A stretch of 64,000 bases of DNA from Cloacibacillus sp. An23 (GTDB taxonomy: Bacteria > Synergistota > Synergistia > Synergistales > Synergistaceae), in assembly GCF_002159945.1 (NCBI RefSeq), contig NZ_NFJQ01000003.1, positions 186,001 through 250,000 of the forward strand, written 5' to 3'. The notes beneath the pieces are model-generated. The model worked only from the letters and a program-made list of their open reading frames with translations. It did not search any database and was not told the origin of the DNA. Positions 43,006 to 52,366 of this stretch are shown one piece after another (within the stretch, counting starts at the first letter, position 1; every line of letters starts with the position of its first letter). A program made the translations under genes and the position numbers.

Positions 43006-44234
43006 TTCGATCCCTCTTCTTCCAATTTCGACTTTTCTTCCGCGACCCACGCGGGCCACACTTCGCGCAGACGGCCGGCGAGGCGGCGCGTCAGCCTCGG
43101 CGAGAGCGCGCCCGCCGACACGCTGACGGCCGTCTCGCCCTCCGTCACGAGCGACGGGAAATAGAACGAGCATTCCTCCGCCGCGTCCGCGACGCTCACG
43201 TGTACGCCGGCGGCCTTCGCCTCCGCGCCTATCTGCGCGTTGAGCGCGCGGTCGTCCGTCGCGGCGATTATGATGAAAGCCCCCGCGCCGTCGGAGGTCT
43301 CCCATTTTTTCCTGTGGAATATGAAGCCTTCGCCGTCGAAGCCCCCGGCGAAATCCGGCGCGACGATGTGGACCTCCGCGCCGCATTTCGCGAGAGTGCG
43401 CGCGCGGCGCAGAGCGACAGCCCCGCCGCCGGCTATGACGGCCTTTCTTTTTTCTATGTCCGTGAGCATCGGGAAGAGCGGCGGACGCGGAGCGCCGAGC
43501 CTGCGCCGCAGCAGAAGCAGCGCCTCGCGCGCCGTGTATCCCTCTTCGTCCGCGCGCCCGACGACTATGAGCCGCGCGCCCGTTTCGCACGCGGCCTCTA
43601 TTTTTTCCGGCATTCCGCCAGCCGCGCCGCCGTCCTTCGTGACGAGCACCGTCGCGCCCGTCATGCGAAGCAGCTCGGCGTTCATCGTTTTCGAGAACGG
43701 GCCGCGCATCGCGATGATCTGTCCCGGCCCGAAGCCGAGCGACGCGCAGCGCTCTATCACTTCCTTCGACGGAAGCACGCGCGGGAAGAGCCGTTCGCGG
43801 TAATCGTGTACTTTTGTGAAAACGTCGAGCTCCTTGCTCCCCGTCGCTATGAGCGCGCGCTCTTCGCACTTGTCGAGCAGCTTGGCAGCTTCGGCGCAGC
43901 TTTCGACGACTACGGCGTCCCCGGGCAGAGGCGTGCGCTCGCGCGCGATTCTCATGTAATCCGCGCCGGTTTCTGCGCAGGCCTTTTTTATCTCAGCGGT
44001 CACGGCGCGCGCGTAGGGATGCGTCGCGTCGGCGGCGACGGTTATTTTCTCCGCGCGCATCAGCGAAGCCATCTCCGCCGCGTCCATGCGCCCAGTCCTA
44101 ACGTCGAGACCCGGCGCGTCGTGAAGCACCTCCGCGCCGTACTCGGTCGCGACGCAGCATATCATAGGCAGGCCGCTTTCGGCTATCTCGCGCGCCTCGG
44201 TCGTGCCGCCGAAGAGCAGGAGCTTTTCCTTCAT
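43002..44234 (-). CDS. cbiJ: Fused cobalt-precorrin-6A reductase/precorrin-2 dehydrogenase
   Basis: A 410-residue two-domain protein. Residues 1 to about 245 match CbiJ/CobK (LLLFGGTTEAREIAE, DATHPYARAVT, MRGPFSK, VTKDGG), which reduces cobalt-precorrin-6A. Residues about 255-405 match the siroheme synthase N-terminal domain (AVIAGGGAVALRRARTL, IIAATDDRALN), which oxidises precorrin-2 to sirohydrochlorin. One polypeptide thus serves an early and a late step. It sits between cbiH and hemC. Confidence 0.9.
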   Translation of the reverse strand: MKEKLLLFGGTTEAREIAESGLPMICCVATEYGAEVLHDAPGLDVRTGRMDAAEMASLMRAEKITVAADATHPYARAVTAEIKKACAETGADYMRIARERTPLPGDAVVVESCAEAAKLLDKCEERALIATGSKELDVFTKVHDYRERLFPRVLPSKEVIERCASLGFGPGQIIAMRGPFSKTMNAELLRMTGATVLVTKDGGAAGGMPEKIEAACETGARLIVVGRADEEGYTAREALLLLRRRLGAPRPPLFPMLTDIEKRKAVIAGGGAVALRRARTLAKCGAEVHIVAPDFAGGFDGEGFIFHRKKWETSDGAGAFIIIAATDDRALNAQIGAEAKAAGVHVSVADAAEECSFYFPSLVTEGETAVSVSAGALSPRLTRRLAGRLREVWPAWVAEEKSKLEEEGSK

Positions 44235-44235
44235 G

Positions 44236-44955
44236 CTAATCCTTGTAGCCGCGCGGCGTTACGAGCCGTCCGCCGAGCTCGCGCGTCGAGCTGTTGCCTA
44301 TTATGACGGTGCAGAACATGTCTATCGGGGCTTTCGGCAGCTCGCCGAGCGTCGTGACGCCGTGAGTCTCCCCGTCGCGCCCCGCGTTGCGCACCCAGCC
44401 GGCCGGCGTCGAAGCGGGCTTTTCATCCATTAATATCGCGCAGGCGCGCGCAAGGTGCTCCGGCCGCCCGCGGCTCGCGGGGTTGTAGAGGCATATAACG
44501 AAGTCCGCCGCGGCCGCCGCGCGAAGGCGCTTCTCGATAAGCTCCCACGGCGTGAGCAGGTCGCTCAGACTTATCACGGCGAAGTCGTGCATCAGCGGCG
44601 CGCCGAGCACCGCCGCCGCGGTCGAGGCCGCCGTCATGCCCGGCACTATCTCTACGTCGGCCTGTCCGTCGGCTATCTCGAGCATGATTCCCGCCATGCC
44701 GTATACGCCGGGGTCGCCGCTCGAAATAAGCGCGACGGTGTGCCCGGCCTTTGAAAGTTCGAGCACCTTGCGGCAGCGCTCCGTTTCTCCCTTCATCGGC
44801 GAGGCGACGAGCTCCTTGCGTCCCTCGAAGAGCGGGCGCACCAGTTCTATGTAAGCCTTATATCCGATTATGATGTCACATTTTTCGAGAGCCGCGAGCG
44901 CGCGCGGCGTCATCTGGTCCTCGTTGCCCGGACCGAGGCCGACTACGTAAATCAT
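44236..44955 (-). CDS. cbiH: Cobalt-precorrin-3B C17-methyltransferase
   Basis: A 239-residue tetrapyrrole methylase. It has YVVGLGPGNEDQMTPRA, ISSGDPGVYGMAG, EIVPGMTAASTAAA and SLSDLLTPWE, the last two typical of CbiH/CobJ. It methylates C17 and drives ring contraction. ATG 44955 (after GAGAGG) overlaps the hemA stop; the open frame further upstream is not used. Confidence 0.94.
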   Translation of the reverse strand: MIYVVGLGPGNEDQMTPRALAALEKCDIIIGYKAYIELVRPLFEGRKELVASPMKGETERCRKVLELSKAGHTVALISSGDPGVYGMAGIMLEIADGQADVEIVPGMTAASTAAAVLGAPLMHDFAVISLSDLLTPWELIEKRLRAAAAADFVICLYNPASRGRPEHLARACAILMDEKPASTPAGWVRNAGRDGETHGVTTLGELPKAPIDMFCTVIIGNSSTRELGGRLVTPRGYKD

Positions 44956-46097
44956 CCTCTCGCCGCCTTCGCGAGCGCGCTGTAGCAATTTTTAGCCATG
45001 TCCATGTCCACCTTTTCCTTCAGCGAAAAAAGAAGCTTGTTTATCATGTTGCGCGACGCTTCGCGCACGGCGTCGCTGTCGCAGGCCGAGCCCGAAAGCT
45101 CCGCCGCCATCTCGCGCTCCGCGAAGGAGCGTATCTCCTCTATCATCGGCATACACTCGTGGATGTGGTGCCACTCGTAGAAGCGCGCGATGTGTTCCTC
45201 CATTATGCGCTCTATCGTCTCTCGCAGCTCCGCGGGCAGCGCGTCGCAGCCGAGCGAGTCCATGTCGTAGAGCGTGACGCGCTCCATCGCGCCTATCGCG
45301 GGCTCCACGTCGCGCGGCACGGCGAGGTCGGCTATCACGACTCCCTCCGCGCGCGGCGCGAAGTCCTTCGCGAGCAGGACGTAGTGCGGACTCGCCGTCG
45401 CTCCGATTATCACGGAGCTTTCGCCCGCCGCCTCATAACGGTCGTCATATGAAATTATTTCGACGCCGCGCGGCGGCTTCGCTCCGTCCTTGCGGCAGCG
45501 GCGGCGCGTCATGCGGACTTCCGCGCCCTCCGCGACGAGCATCGAGGCGCAGAGCATCCCTATCTCTCCGCTGCCGATGACGAGCGCCCGCGCCCCGGCG
45601 AGGCCGCCGAGCGATTCCCTTATCCGGCGCACCGCGCGCTGCGCGACGGAGGTCTCGTGCGGATGTTTCTTGAACTCCGTGCGGATGTCCTTGCCCGCCG
45701 TTATCGCGCCCTGGAAGAGGCGGCTCAGCGTCGGGCCGCAGCTTCCGGCCTCGCGCGATGCGGCGAGCGCCTTCTTCATCTGTCCGAGTATCTGGTCCTC
45801 GACCGGGATCTGCGAGCGCAGCCCCGCCGCGACCTCGAAGACGTGGCGCACGGCCTCCGCGCCCTCGAAGAAAAAGAAATCCGCGCCGCCGCGCGCCTCG
45901 CGCAGCAGCTCGCGCGGGTCTTCGTCGGCGAAAACGAAGAGCTCCGTCCTGTTGCAGGTCGAAAGCAGGATGGCCTCGACGCCGCGCTCCTTCATCGCGC
46001 GCATGAAATCCCCGGCCGCCGACGCGGTGAAGGCGAAGCGCTCGCGCGTGTCGAGCGCCGTTTCACGCTGGTCGAGGCCGGCCGCCATAAGTCTCAT
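44952..46097 (-). CDS. hemA: Glutamyl-tRNA reductase
   Basis: A 381-residue HemA, somewhat shorter than the common 410-430. The catalytic Cys48 lies in LLSTCNRTELF, followed by the VEDQILGQMKKA helix and an NADPH domain (VIGSGEIGMLCA). It reduces glutamyl-tRNA(Glu) to glutamate 1-semialdehyde, the entry step. ATG 46097 follows GGAGG and overlaps the cbiG stop; the open frame to 46205 is a shadow of cbiG. Confidence 0.95.
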   Translation of the reverse strand: MRLMAAGLDQRETALDTRERFAFTASAAGDFMRAMKERGVEAILLSTCNRTELFVFADEDPRELLREARGGADFFFFEGAEAVRHVFEVAAGLRSQIPVEDQILGQMKKALAASREAGSCGPTLSRLFQGAITAGKDIRTEFKKHPHETSVAQRAVRRIRESLGGLAGARALVIGSGEIGMLCASMLVAEGAEVRMTRRRCRKDGAKPPRGVEIISYDDRYEAAGESSVIIGATASPHYVLLAKDFAPRAEGVVIADLAVPRDVEPAIGAMERVTLYDMDSLGCDALPAELRETIERIMEEHIARFYEWHHIHECMPMIEEIRSFAEREMAAELSGSACDSDAVREASRNMINKLLFSLKEKVDMDMAKNCYSALAKAARG

Positions 46098-47038
46098 TGA
46101 ACCTTCCTCCTGTGTTTCGCGAGCGCGAGCGTTACGCCCGGATAGACGGCCTTGCCCCTCATAAGGACGCCCATGCCGGCGGCGAGCACAGCGGCGCGTT
46201 CGCACACGCAGCCGACGCCCGTCTCGCGCTCGACCCTCTCCGAATATGAAAAACGTCCCGGCGCGCCGCGAAGCTCTTCCGCGCCGTAGGTCACGAACGG
46301 GACTTTATATTTTTCCGCCAGCTTTATGATCGCCGGTTCGTCTTTCTTGATGTCTATCGAGGCTACGGCGGCGAGCGAAAGCGGCGAAACTCCCGCGCCT
46401 TCGAGAAAATCTTCCGCGTCCGCCGCGAGCGCCGCGAAATCCGCGCCGCGCTTGCAGCCGACGCCGAGCGTCAGGACGCGCGGACGCAGCCACAGCGTCA
46501 CGGGCCACGGCGCCGGCTGCAGCTCGTCCGTCACAGCGACGCCTATCGCGCGCCCTTCGAGAGCCGCAGATGAAATGTATTTTATAGCGCGGACGTTCTC
46601 GACCGCGCAGTCGTTCGCGACGGCCCACGAATCGACCGCCGTCACGCCGCGCACGTCGGTCGCGGTCGTCACGACGGCGCGTCCTCCCGTCATCGCCGCA
46701 ATCTTCCTCGCGATCTCGTTAGCGCCGCCGAGATGTCCCGACAGGAGCGACACGACGTTCTCGCCTGCCTCGTCGAGGACGACGACGGCGGGGTCCTCCG
46801 CCTTGCTTTTGACGAACGGCGCTATAGCGCGCACAGCGATGCCGCAGGCCGAGACGAAGACGAGCGCGCCGCAGTCCGCGAAGCGTGCGCCGGCCCACTC
46901 GGTCAGGCTTGGCTCGATGACGCGCAGCCCTTCGCGCGCGTAGCGGGCCGGAGCCCAGACCTCCGCGCCTAGGCCGCGCGCGACGCGAAGCGCCAAAGCT
47001 ATGCCCTTTTCGGAAAACGCGGCGACGGCGGCTTTCAT
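46094..47038 (-). CDS. cbiG: Cobalt-precorrin-5A hydrolase
   Basis: A 314-residue CbiG. The N-terminal domain has FVSACGIAVRAIAPF and SLLSGHLGGANEIA; a central linker and the C-terminal CobE-like domain (LTLGVGCKRGA, ASIDIKKDEPAI) follow. It opens the delta-lactone and releases acetaldehyde in the anaerobic pathway, so its presence identifies the oxygen-independent route. Start at ATG 47038 overlaps cbiF. Confidence 0.95.
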   Translation of the reverse strand: MKAAVAAFSEKGIALALRVARGLGAEVWAPARYAREGLRVIEPSLTEWAGARFADCGALVFVSACGIAVRAIAPFVKSKAEDPAVVVLDEAGENVVSLLSGHLGGANEIARKIAAMTGGRAVVTTATDVRGVTAVDSWAVANDCAVENVRAIKYISSAALEGRAIGVAVTDELQPAPWPVTLWLRPRVLTLGVGCKRGADFAALAADAEDFLEGAGVSPLSLAAVASIDIKKDEPAIIKLAEKYKVPFVTYGAEELRGAPGRFSYSERVERETGVGCVCERAAVLAAGMGVLMRGKAVYPGVTLALAKHRRKVQ

Positions 47039-47790
47039 TCCGAGGCCTTGCGGAAGCCGTGGGAGAAATGCTTGTCGTAGAGCTTCGACAGCTCGTACTC
47101 GTCCCCCAAGAAATCTCCGACCATTATCAGCGCCGTGTTTCTTATGCCGGACTTCTCGGCCTCGGCGGGAAGCTCCGCGAGGTTCGAGCGTATCACGCGC
47201 TGCTCGGGCCACGAGGCTTTGTAGACCATCGCGGCCTTGGTCTCGGGCGCGTAGCCGCCCGCGACGAGCTCGGCGCAGAGTTCGCGCACCATGCCCGACG
47301 ACAGGAACATAACCATCGAGGCGCGGTGCGACGCGAGCGAGCGTATCTTTTCCTTTTCCGGCACGGGCGTGCGCCCTTCCATGCGCGTGATGATGACCGT
47401 CTGGCTCACGCCGGGCAGAGTGTACTCGACGCGCGCGGCGGCGGCCGCGGCGCAGAAGGAGCTGACGCCCGGCGTCACGTCGTATTCGATGCCGAGCGCT
47501 TCGAGCCTGTCCATCTGCTCGCGTATCGCGCCGTATACCGACGGGTCGCCCGTGTGGAGGCGCACCGTGTCCACGCCGCTTTCTTCAGCCTCGCGGAATT
47601 TCTCGACGACCTCGTCGAGCGTCATCGAGGCGCTGTCGTATATCGCGCATCCGGGCTTCGCCATTGAGAGCAGTTCCTTGTTCACGAGCGAGCCCGCGTA
47701 AATTATCATGCCGGCCTCGCCGAGCAGCTTCGCGCCGCGCAGCGTTATAAGGTCCGGCGCTCCGGGGCCGGCTCCGACGAAATGTATCAT
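47035..47790 (-). CDS. cbiF: Cobalt-precorrin-4 C11-methyltransferase
   Basis: A 251-residue methylase with the CbiF/CobM features FVGAGPGAPDLITLRG, IYAGSLVN, RLHTGDPSVYGA and VTPGVSSFCAAAA. It methylates C11 of cobalt-precorrin-4. It overlaps both neighbours by 4 bases (ATGA). Confidence 0.96.
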   Translation of the reverse strand: MIHFVGAGPGAPDLITLRGAKLLGEAGMIIYAGSLVNKELLSMAKPGCAIYDSASMTLDEVVEKFREAEESGVDTVRLHTGDPSVYGAIREQMDRLEALGIEYDVTPGVSSFCAAAAAARVEYTLPGVSQTVIITRMEGRTPVPEKEKIRSLASHRASMVMFLSSGMVRELCAELVAGGYAPETKAAMVYKASWPEQRVIRSNLAELPAEAEKSGIRNTALIMVGDFLGDEYELSKLYDKHFSHGFRKASE

Positions 47791-49025
47791 TCCCGCACCT
47801 CTTTCTGAGCTCCGCGCGCAGTCGCGGAGAATATCGCGACGGGGTTCTGAGCGGCCATTACCTCGCTCTCCCCGAGTTTCTTCATTTTGCTGACGTTTAT
47901 CTGAACGGCGTCGAAGTCCGCGAACTTTTCGCCGCCGAGTATCTCAGAAGCGATTCTGAAAGTCTTGAGCGTCACGGCGGAGACCACGACGCGCGCGCCC
48001 TCGAACTCCGCGGCGCGCGAGAGCAGCTCCGGCAGCTCGTTGCCCGAGCCGCCTATGAATATGTGCGTCGGACGCGGAAGTCTGCCTATCGTTTCGAGCG
48101 CGGCGCCGCGGTGCAGCGTCACGTTGAAGAGTCGGAACTTTTTGACGTTCTCGGCCTCGAGCGCGTGGGCTTCGCCGTTCACCTCGACGGCGTGGACTTC
48201 GCCCTCGCGGCATATCATCGCGGCCGCGACGGAGATCGAGCCCGTGCCCGCGCCTATGTCCCAGAGCACGGAATCCTCCGCGAGCCCGAGCTTCGCGAGC
48301 GCGACGGCGCGCACTTCTTCGCGCGTCATCGGTACTTTCGTGCGTATGAAATCCTCGTCGCGCGGCAGCAGCTTCGGCTCCGGCGACGGATCGGGGTTGA
48401 CGGCGAGCACGATTGAAAGGCCGTCGAAATCTTTTTGCGCGAGCTCCGAGGGCCGTCCGCGAGTCACGCGCTTGTCCGCGTAGCTGAGCCGCTCGCCGAC
48501 GGTCACCGTCACGTGGTCCAGGCCGCGCGAGCCGAGCAGTTCGCAGAACCAGCGCGGATTTTTATCCGTTCCGCAGAAGAAGGCCGTTGTCCTGTTCCTG
48601 TCTACGGTTGTGAGGATCTTCGCCTCGCTGATGCCGCGTCCGTGGCCGGACAAAATTTTCACGCTCTCCCACGTTTCGGCGGCCTCGGCGCAGAGGCTCT
48701 GGAGCGAGCTGATTCCTGGCAGAACTTCGAGCGCCGCGCCGGGGAAGCGTTTTTTGAGCAGCGGCATGAGGCTGTATATCCCGGGGTCGCCCGATACTAT
48801 CACCGCGACGTCGCCGAGCTCGAGCTCGCGCGCGATTTCCGCGAAAGTTTCGTCGAATCCGCGCAGAGGCACGGCTTTCGCGCATTTTCCGGCGAGCGGC
48901 AGATGGCGCGGCGCGGCTACGGCGCAGCGGCAGCGCGCTATCGTTTCGCGCGCCGCGGCCGTGAGCTGCGACGGGTCGCCGGGCCCGGCCCCTATAACGT
49001 AAAGTCTGTTCGTCCTCTCCGTCAT
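47787..49025 (-). CDS. cbiET: Fused cobalt-precorrin C5/C15-methyltransferase (decarboxylating)
   Basis: A 412-residue CbiE-CbiT fusion comparable to CobL. CbiE (about 7-205) has YVIGAGPGDPSQLT and VSGDPGIYSL; CbiT (about 225-395) has the Rossmann AdoMet motif LWDIGAGTGSISVAA and FIGGSGNELPELL. It methylates C5 and C15 and removes the C12 acetate carboxyl. Confidence 0.95.
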   Translation of the reverse strand: MTERTNRLYVIGAGPGDPSQLTAAARETIARCRCAVAAPRHLPLAGKCAKAVPLRGFDETFAEIARELELGDVAVIVSGDPGIYSLMPLLKKRFPGAALEVLPGISSLQSLCAEAAETWESVKILSGHGRGISEAKILTTVDRNRTTAFFCGTDKNPRWFCELLGSRGLDHVTVTVGERLSYADKRVTRGRPSELAQKDFDGLSIVLAVNPDPSPEPKLLPRDEDFIRTKVPMTREEVRAVALAKLGLAEDSVLWDIGAGTGSISVAAAMICREGEVHAVEVNGEAHALEAENVKKFRLFNVTLHRGAALETIGRLPRPTHIFIGGSGNELPELLSRAAEFEGARVVVSAVTLKTFRIASEILGGEKFADFDAVQINVSKMKKLGESEVMAAQNPVAIFSATARGAQKEVRE

Positions 49026-49037
49026 CGCGCGCCTCCT

Positions 49038-50129
49038 TTAATTTATCTCTCTCAGCGCCGCGGCGAGCGCCTCTGCGCCGTCGCTGACGCCTAGAATTTT
49101 TCCGTCGTTGTCTACGAAGGCCGCCTCGGCCGGCATTTCACCGAACGACCTGTCGGTGCAGCGCTTCGCCGTGATGCGCGCGAGCGCCGTCCAGAGGCCG
49201 TCGAGGCCGTTGTCGCGGACGATGCGCATAGCGTTCTCCGTCGTCACGCATTCGTAGAGCTCGCGCACTAGCGCCGGCGAAGCTCCCGCAATGGCGGCCT
49301 GAGTGCAGAGCGCTTCTAGCCGCCCGTCTCCGGCGCGGTTGTGCGTGTTGAAGGTCCCCGCCGCTACTTTGAGAAGTTTTCCAGGATGTCCGCAGAGCAG
49401 CGCGCGTTTGAAGCCGAGGCGCGCGGCCTCGTCGAGCATATAGCCAACGTAGTTGCCGCACTGCACGGCGCATCGTCCCTCGAAGCCGAAGGCTTTGCGC
49501 ATCGCCTGCTCGCCGGTGTTGCCGAAGGAGATCGCTATGATTTCCTGCCCCGCCGCGGCGTGCGTGTTGAGCTCGAGCGTCAGAGATTCGAGTATGGATT
49601 CCTCGTTCATAGGGCGCACGATGCCGGTCGTCCCGAGTATCGAGATGCCGCCCGTCACGCCGAGGCGCGGGTTGAACGTGCGCTTCGCCGTCTCTTCGCC
49701 GCCGGGCACGGAAACCGTCACCTTCGCCGCCTGCGCGCCTATGACGGAGCGCAGGGCTTCGGTTATCATCGCGCGCGGCACCGGGTTTATCGCGGGCTCG
49801 CCGGGCGGAATTTTGAGTCCCGGCAGAGTCACGGTGCCGACGCCGGGGCCTCCGGCGAACGTTATATCTCCGGCCCCTCCGCCGAGCTCGACCTCGGCGA
49901 TTATCGTGAGGCCGTCGGTCGCGTCCGGGTCGTCGCCGGCGTCCTTCACGACGCCGCAGCCGCGCGGCGCGTCGAGCACGGGGATGGTCAGCACGCGTCC
50001 TTCCGGCGTCGTTATCTCTACGGACTGCGGGCAGACGCCGTTCAAGAGCTTCAGCGCCGCGCCCTTCGCCGCGGCCGCCGCGCACGAGCCTGTCGATATT
50101 CCTTCGCGGAGATTTTTATTGTATGCCAT
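49038..50129 (-). CDS. cbiD: Cobalt-precorrin-5B C1-methyltransferase
   Basis: A 363-residue CbiD. The N-terminal LREGISTGSCAAAAAKGAA, then GDDPDATDG and GILGTTGIVRP-like segments (ISILGTTGIVRPMNEES), are diagnostic. CbiD is specific to the oxygen-independent route and unrelated in fold to the other methylases. The cbiC stop region overlaps its start by 14 bases. Confidence 0.96.
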   Translation of the reverse strand: MAYNKNLREGISTGSCAAAAAKGAALKLLNGVCPQSVEITTPEGRVLTIPVLDAPRGCGVVKDAGDDPDATDGLTIIAEVELGGGAGDITFAGGPGVGTVTLPGLKIPPGEPAINPVPRAMITEALRSVIGAQAAKVTVSVPGGEETAKRTFNPRLGVTGGISILGTTGIVRPMNEESILESLTLELNTHAAAGQEIIAISFGNTGEQAMRKAFGFEGRCAVQCGNYVGYMLDEAARLGFKRALLCGHPGKLLKVAAGTFNTHNRAGDGRLEALCTQAAIAGASPALVRELYECVTTENAMRIVRDNGLDGLWTALARITAKRCTDRSFGEMPAEAAFVDNDGKILGVSDGAEALAAALREIN

Positions 50130-50724
50130 AGAGCAGAGCGTTCACTATAGCCGAGGCGACCGTCGAGCCGCCCTTGCGTCCCATCGCCGCTATGTACGGC
50201 ACGTCCGTGCGCACGAGAAGCTCCTTCGATTCTACGACGTTGACGAAGCCGACCGGCACGCCTATGACGAGCGCCGGCTTCGCGCGCCCTTCTCTGATCA
50301 ACTCGCAGAGACGTATCAGAGCCGTCGGCGCGTTGCCGATCGCGAATACCGCCTCGGGCGTCTTCTCCGCGGCTATCTCCATGCTGACGACGGCGCGCGT
50401 CACTCCGCGCGCCTGAGCCGCTTCGCGCACCTCGGGGTCGGCCATGCGGCAGACGACCTTGACGCTGAAGCGCGACGCGGAGATTTTATTTATCCCCGCC
50501 GCCGCCATGTTCGTATCTGTGACTACCGTTGCTCCTGCGGCGAGCGCGCGGCGCGCGTTCGCGACTGCGCCGTCCGAGAAGCGCAGATTCTTCACGAAAT
50601 CGAAATCCGCCGTCGTGTGTACGACGCGCTTCACGACCGCGAGATTCTCCTCCGGCCCCGTCCACGGCCCCATCTCGGAACCGATTATCCTCATGCTTTC
50701 CCGTTCTATCTCTTCGGGTCTCAT
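50116..50724 (-). CDS. cbiC: Cobalt-precorrin-8 methylmutase
   Basis: A 202-residue CbiC/CobH. The catalytic His is His36 in KRVVHTTADFDF; SVVTDTNMAAAGIN-like and IGVPVGFVNVVESKE segments are typical. It moves the C11 methyl to C12, producing cobyrinate. I start at ATG 50724, which has GAGAGGTG upstream; the open frame reaches a TTG at 50760. Confidence 0.95.
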   Translation of the reverse strand: MRPEEIERESMRIIGSEMGPWTGPEENLAVVKRVVHTTADFDFVKNLRFSDGAVANARRALAAGATVVTDTNMAAAGINKISASRFSVKVVCRMADPEVREAAQARGVTRAVVSMEIAAEKTPEAVFAIGNAPTALIRLCELIREGRAKPALVIGVPVGFVNVVESKELLVRTDVPYIAAMGRKGGSTVASAIVNALLYGIQ

Positions 50725-50763
50725 TTTATAAAACACCTCTCGTTCCGTACAATTTACCAAACT

Positions 50764-51669
50764 CTACATAATTTCCGCGGCGAGCGGAAGCGCGGCGGCC
50801 GCCAGCGTCAGCAGCGCGAAGAACGAAGTCGTCGCGAAATTCCAGAAGAGCAGGTCCTTAGCCATGTCTCTGGAAAAAAGTCCGAAATAATATCCAGCGT
50901 TCGCGCGGAAGAGCCGCGTCACGATGCCGAGGCTGTTCCCGAACAGCAGCGCGAACACCGCCTGCGCCACCGTCAGCTCGCCCGCCGCGAGGCTTCCGCC
51001 CGCGAGAGCGAGCGCCGCCGAAACGTGCGCTATCGAGGCCGCCGCGACGGTCAGCCCCGCGAGCGGCAGGAAGGCCGTGCCTCCGAGCAGCCATTCGCGC
51101 AGCGCGTTCTCGGCCCACGGCACGAGCGCGTAGGCGACGGCGTAGAAGAACCAAGCGACGGGCAGAGTCTTCAGCATACGCTTGCCGAACTTCACCTTGC
51201 GCGCGGAGCTGGCGGAACTTTCGGTCAGCTCTCCGCTTTCGCCCTCGCCGCGCCGGAGTATCGCCGCGAGCAGCACGAAGCGCGCGGCGCTGCGCGCGAG
51301 CAGAGTCGCGCCGAATATCGCGCCGGGCAGCCCCGCGAGCGAGACCGCCATCACCATCGTCGAGGGCCAGCGGTGCAGGTAGGCCGGGAACGAGAGCATC
51401 AGAGTCCCCCATTTCGCGGGGCGCTCGGAAATCCGCCCTTCGTTCAGAGCCGAGGCGATGACAGCCGCGCCGGCCTTCGCCGAGCCGAGGCTTATCGTCA
51501 GCGCCATGCCGAGCACCGGGCCGATGCCCGCGCGCCGCAGCAGCGGCAGCAGACGCTTCATGAGCCTGTCGGCGAGTCCGCTGCGTATGACCGCGAGGCC
51601 GACTGCGAGCCCGGCCAGTATGTCGAAGGTGAGCCGCAGCTCGCCGCGCAGCAGGCCGCTCCAGTCCAC
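50764..51669 (-). CDS. Gate-domain (nucleoside-recognition) membrane protein in the cobalamin operon
   Basis: A 301-residue integral membrane protein with about eight hydrophobic helices, of the nucleoside-recognition/Gate domain family also seen in spore maturation proteins. Segments LGMALTISLGSAKAGAAVI (about 53-71) and LLFGNSLGIVTRLFRANAGY (about 244-263) look like the paired gate helices. It lies 4 bases from cbiL and 40 bases upstream of cbiC, inside the riboswitch-controlled operon, so its role should be linked to corrinoid or metal handling, for example ion or precursor movement. That is inferred only from context; no substrate can be read from sequence. Confidence 0.75.
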   Translation of the reverse strand: MDWSGLLRGELRLTFDILAGLAVGLAVIRSGLADRLMKRLLPLLRRAGIGPVLGMALTISLGSAKAGAAVIASALNEGRISERPAKWGTLMLSFPAYLHRWPSTMVMAVSLAGLPGAIFGATLLARSAARFVLLAAILRRGEGESGELTESSASSARKVKFGKRMLKTLPVAWFFYAVAYALVPWAENALREWLLGGTAFLPLAGLTVAAASIAHVSAALALAGGSLAAGELTVAQAVFALLFGNSLGIVTRLFRANAGYYFGLFSRDMAKDLLFWNFATTSFFALLTLAAAALPLAAEIM

Positions 51670-51672
51670 GCG

Positions 51673-52362
51673 CTATCTCCAGAGCAGAAGGACGGAGAGG
51701 TATTCCTCCGCAGCGCCGAGCGCCGCGCCGCCCTCTATTATCCTTTCGTCGGGCAGCCCTGCGCGGTCGACGCGGATCATGCGCCGCCACGGGCCGCAGG
51801 CTTCGACCGTCTCGCGCAAAGCGCCGCCGAGCGCGCTCGGCTTGTAGAGCGCCGCCGAGTCCGCTGCCGCGAGCGCTTTCTTTATCTTTTCCGCGTCGCC
51901 GGTGCAGGGGATTATCGAAAGCACCTCCTCCGCCATCGCGATGAACCTGCCCGCGCACGAGGCCGCGAGCTGATGCGCCGAGATGCCCGGCACGAGCGCG
52001 AGCTCAAGCTCCGGCACGAGTCCGCGCCAGACGTCGAAAAGGTACGAGCCCGTCGCGTAAAGCGCCGAGTCCCCGATGACGGGCAGAGCAACGTTCTCCG
52101 CGCCCTCCCAGAGCGCGCGGCTCTCCTCGAGCTGCTCGCGCAGCTTCGAGTCGCGCTTCTCCGCGTCGCTTATCATCGGGAAGAGCAGAGGCAGAGTTTT
52201 TATTTCTCCGAGATTTTCCAGCACTGCGAGCTCGGCGACTCCGGCCTTGCCGTCCTTCGCGCGCGGCACCATCACGAGGTCCGCCTCTTTAAGCGTGTTC
52301 AAAGCCCTCAGCGTCAAAAGGTCCGGCGCTCCGGGGCCGATCCCGACAACAGTAAGTTTCAT
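51673..52362 (-). CDS. cbiL: Cobalt-precorrin-2 C20-methyltransferase
   Basis: A 229-residue methylase with LTVVGIGPGAPDLLTLRA, VIGDSALYATGSYL and LALVPGISAHQLAA, closest to CbiL/CobI. It adds the C20 methyl to cobalt-precorrin-2, the first committed corrin step after cobalt insertion. Confidence 0.93.
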   Translation of the reverse strand: MKLTVVGIGPGAPDLLTLRALNTLKEADLVMVPRAKDGKAGVAELAVLENLGEIKTLPLLFPMISDAEKRDSKLREQLEESRALWEGAENVALPVIGDSALYATGSYLFDVWRGLVPELELALVPGISAHQLAASCAGRFIAMAEEVLSIIPCTGDAEKIKKALAAADSAALYKPSALGGALRETVEACGPWRRMIRVDRAGLPDERIIEGGAALGAAEEYLSVLLLWR

Positions 52363-52366
52363 AAGT

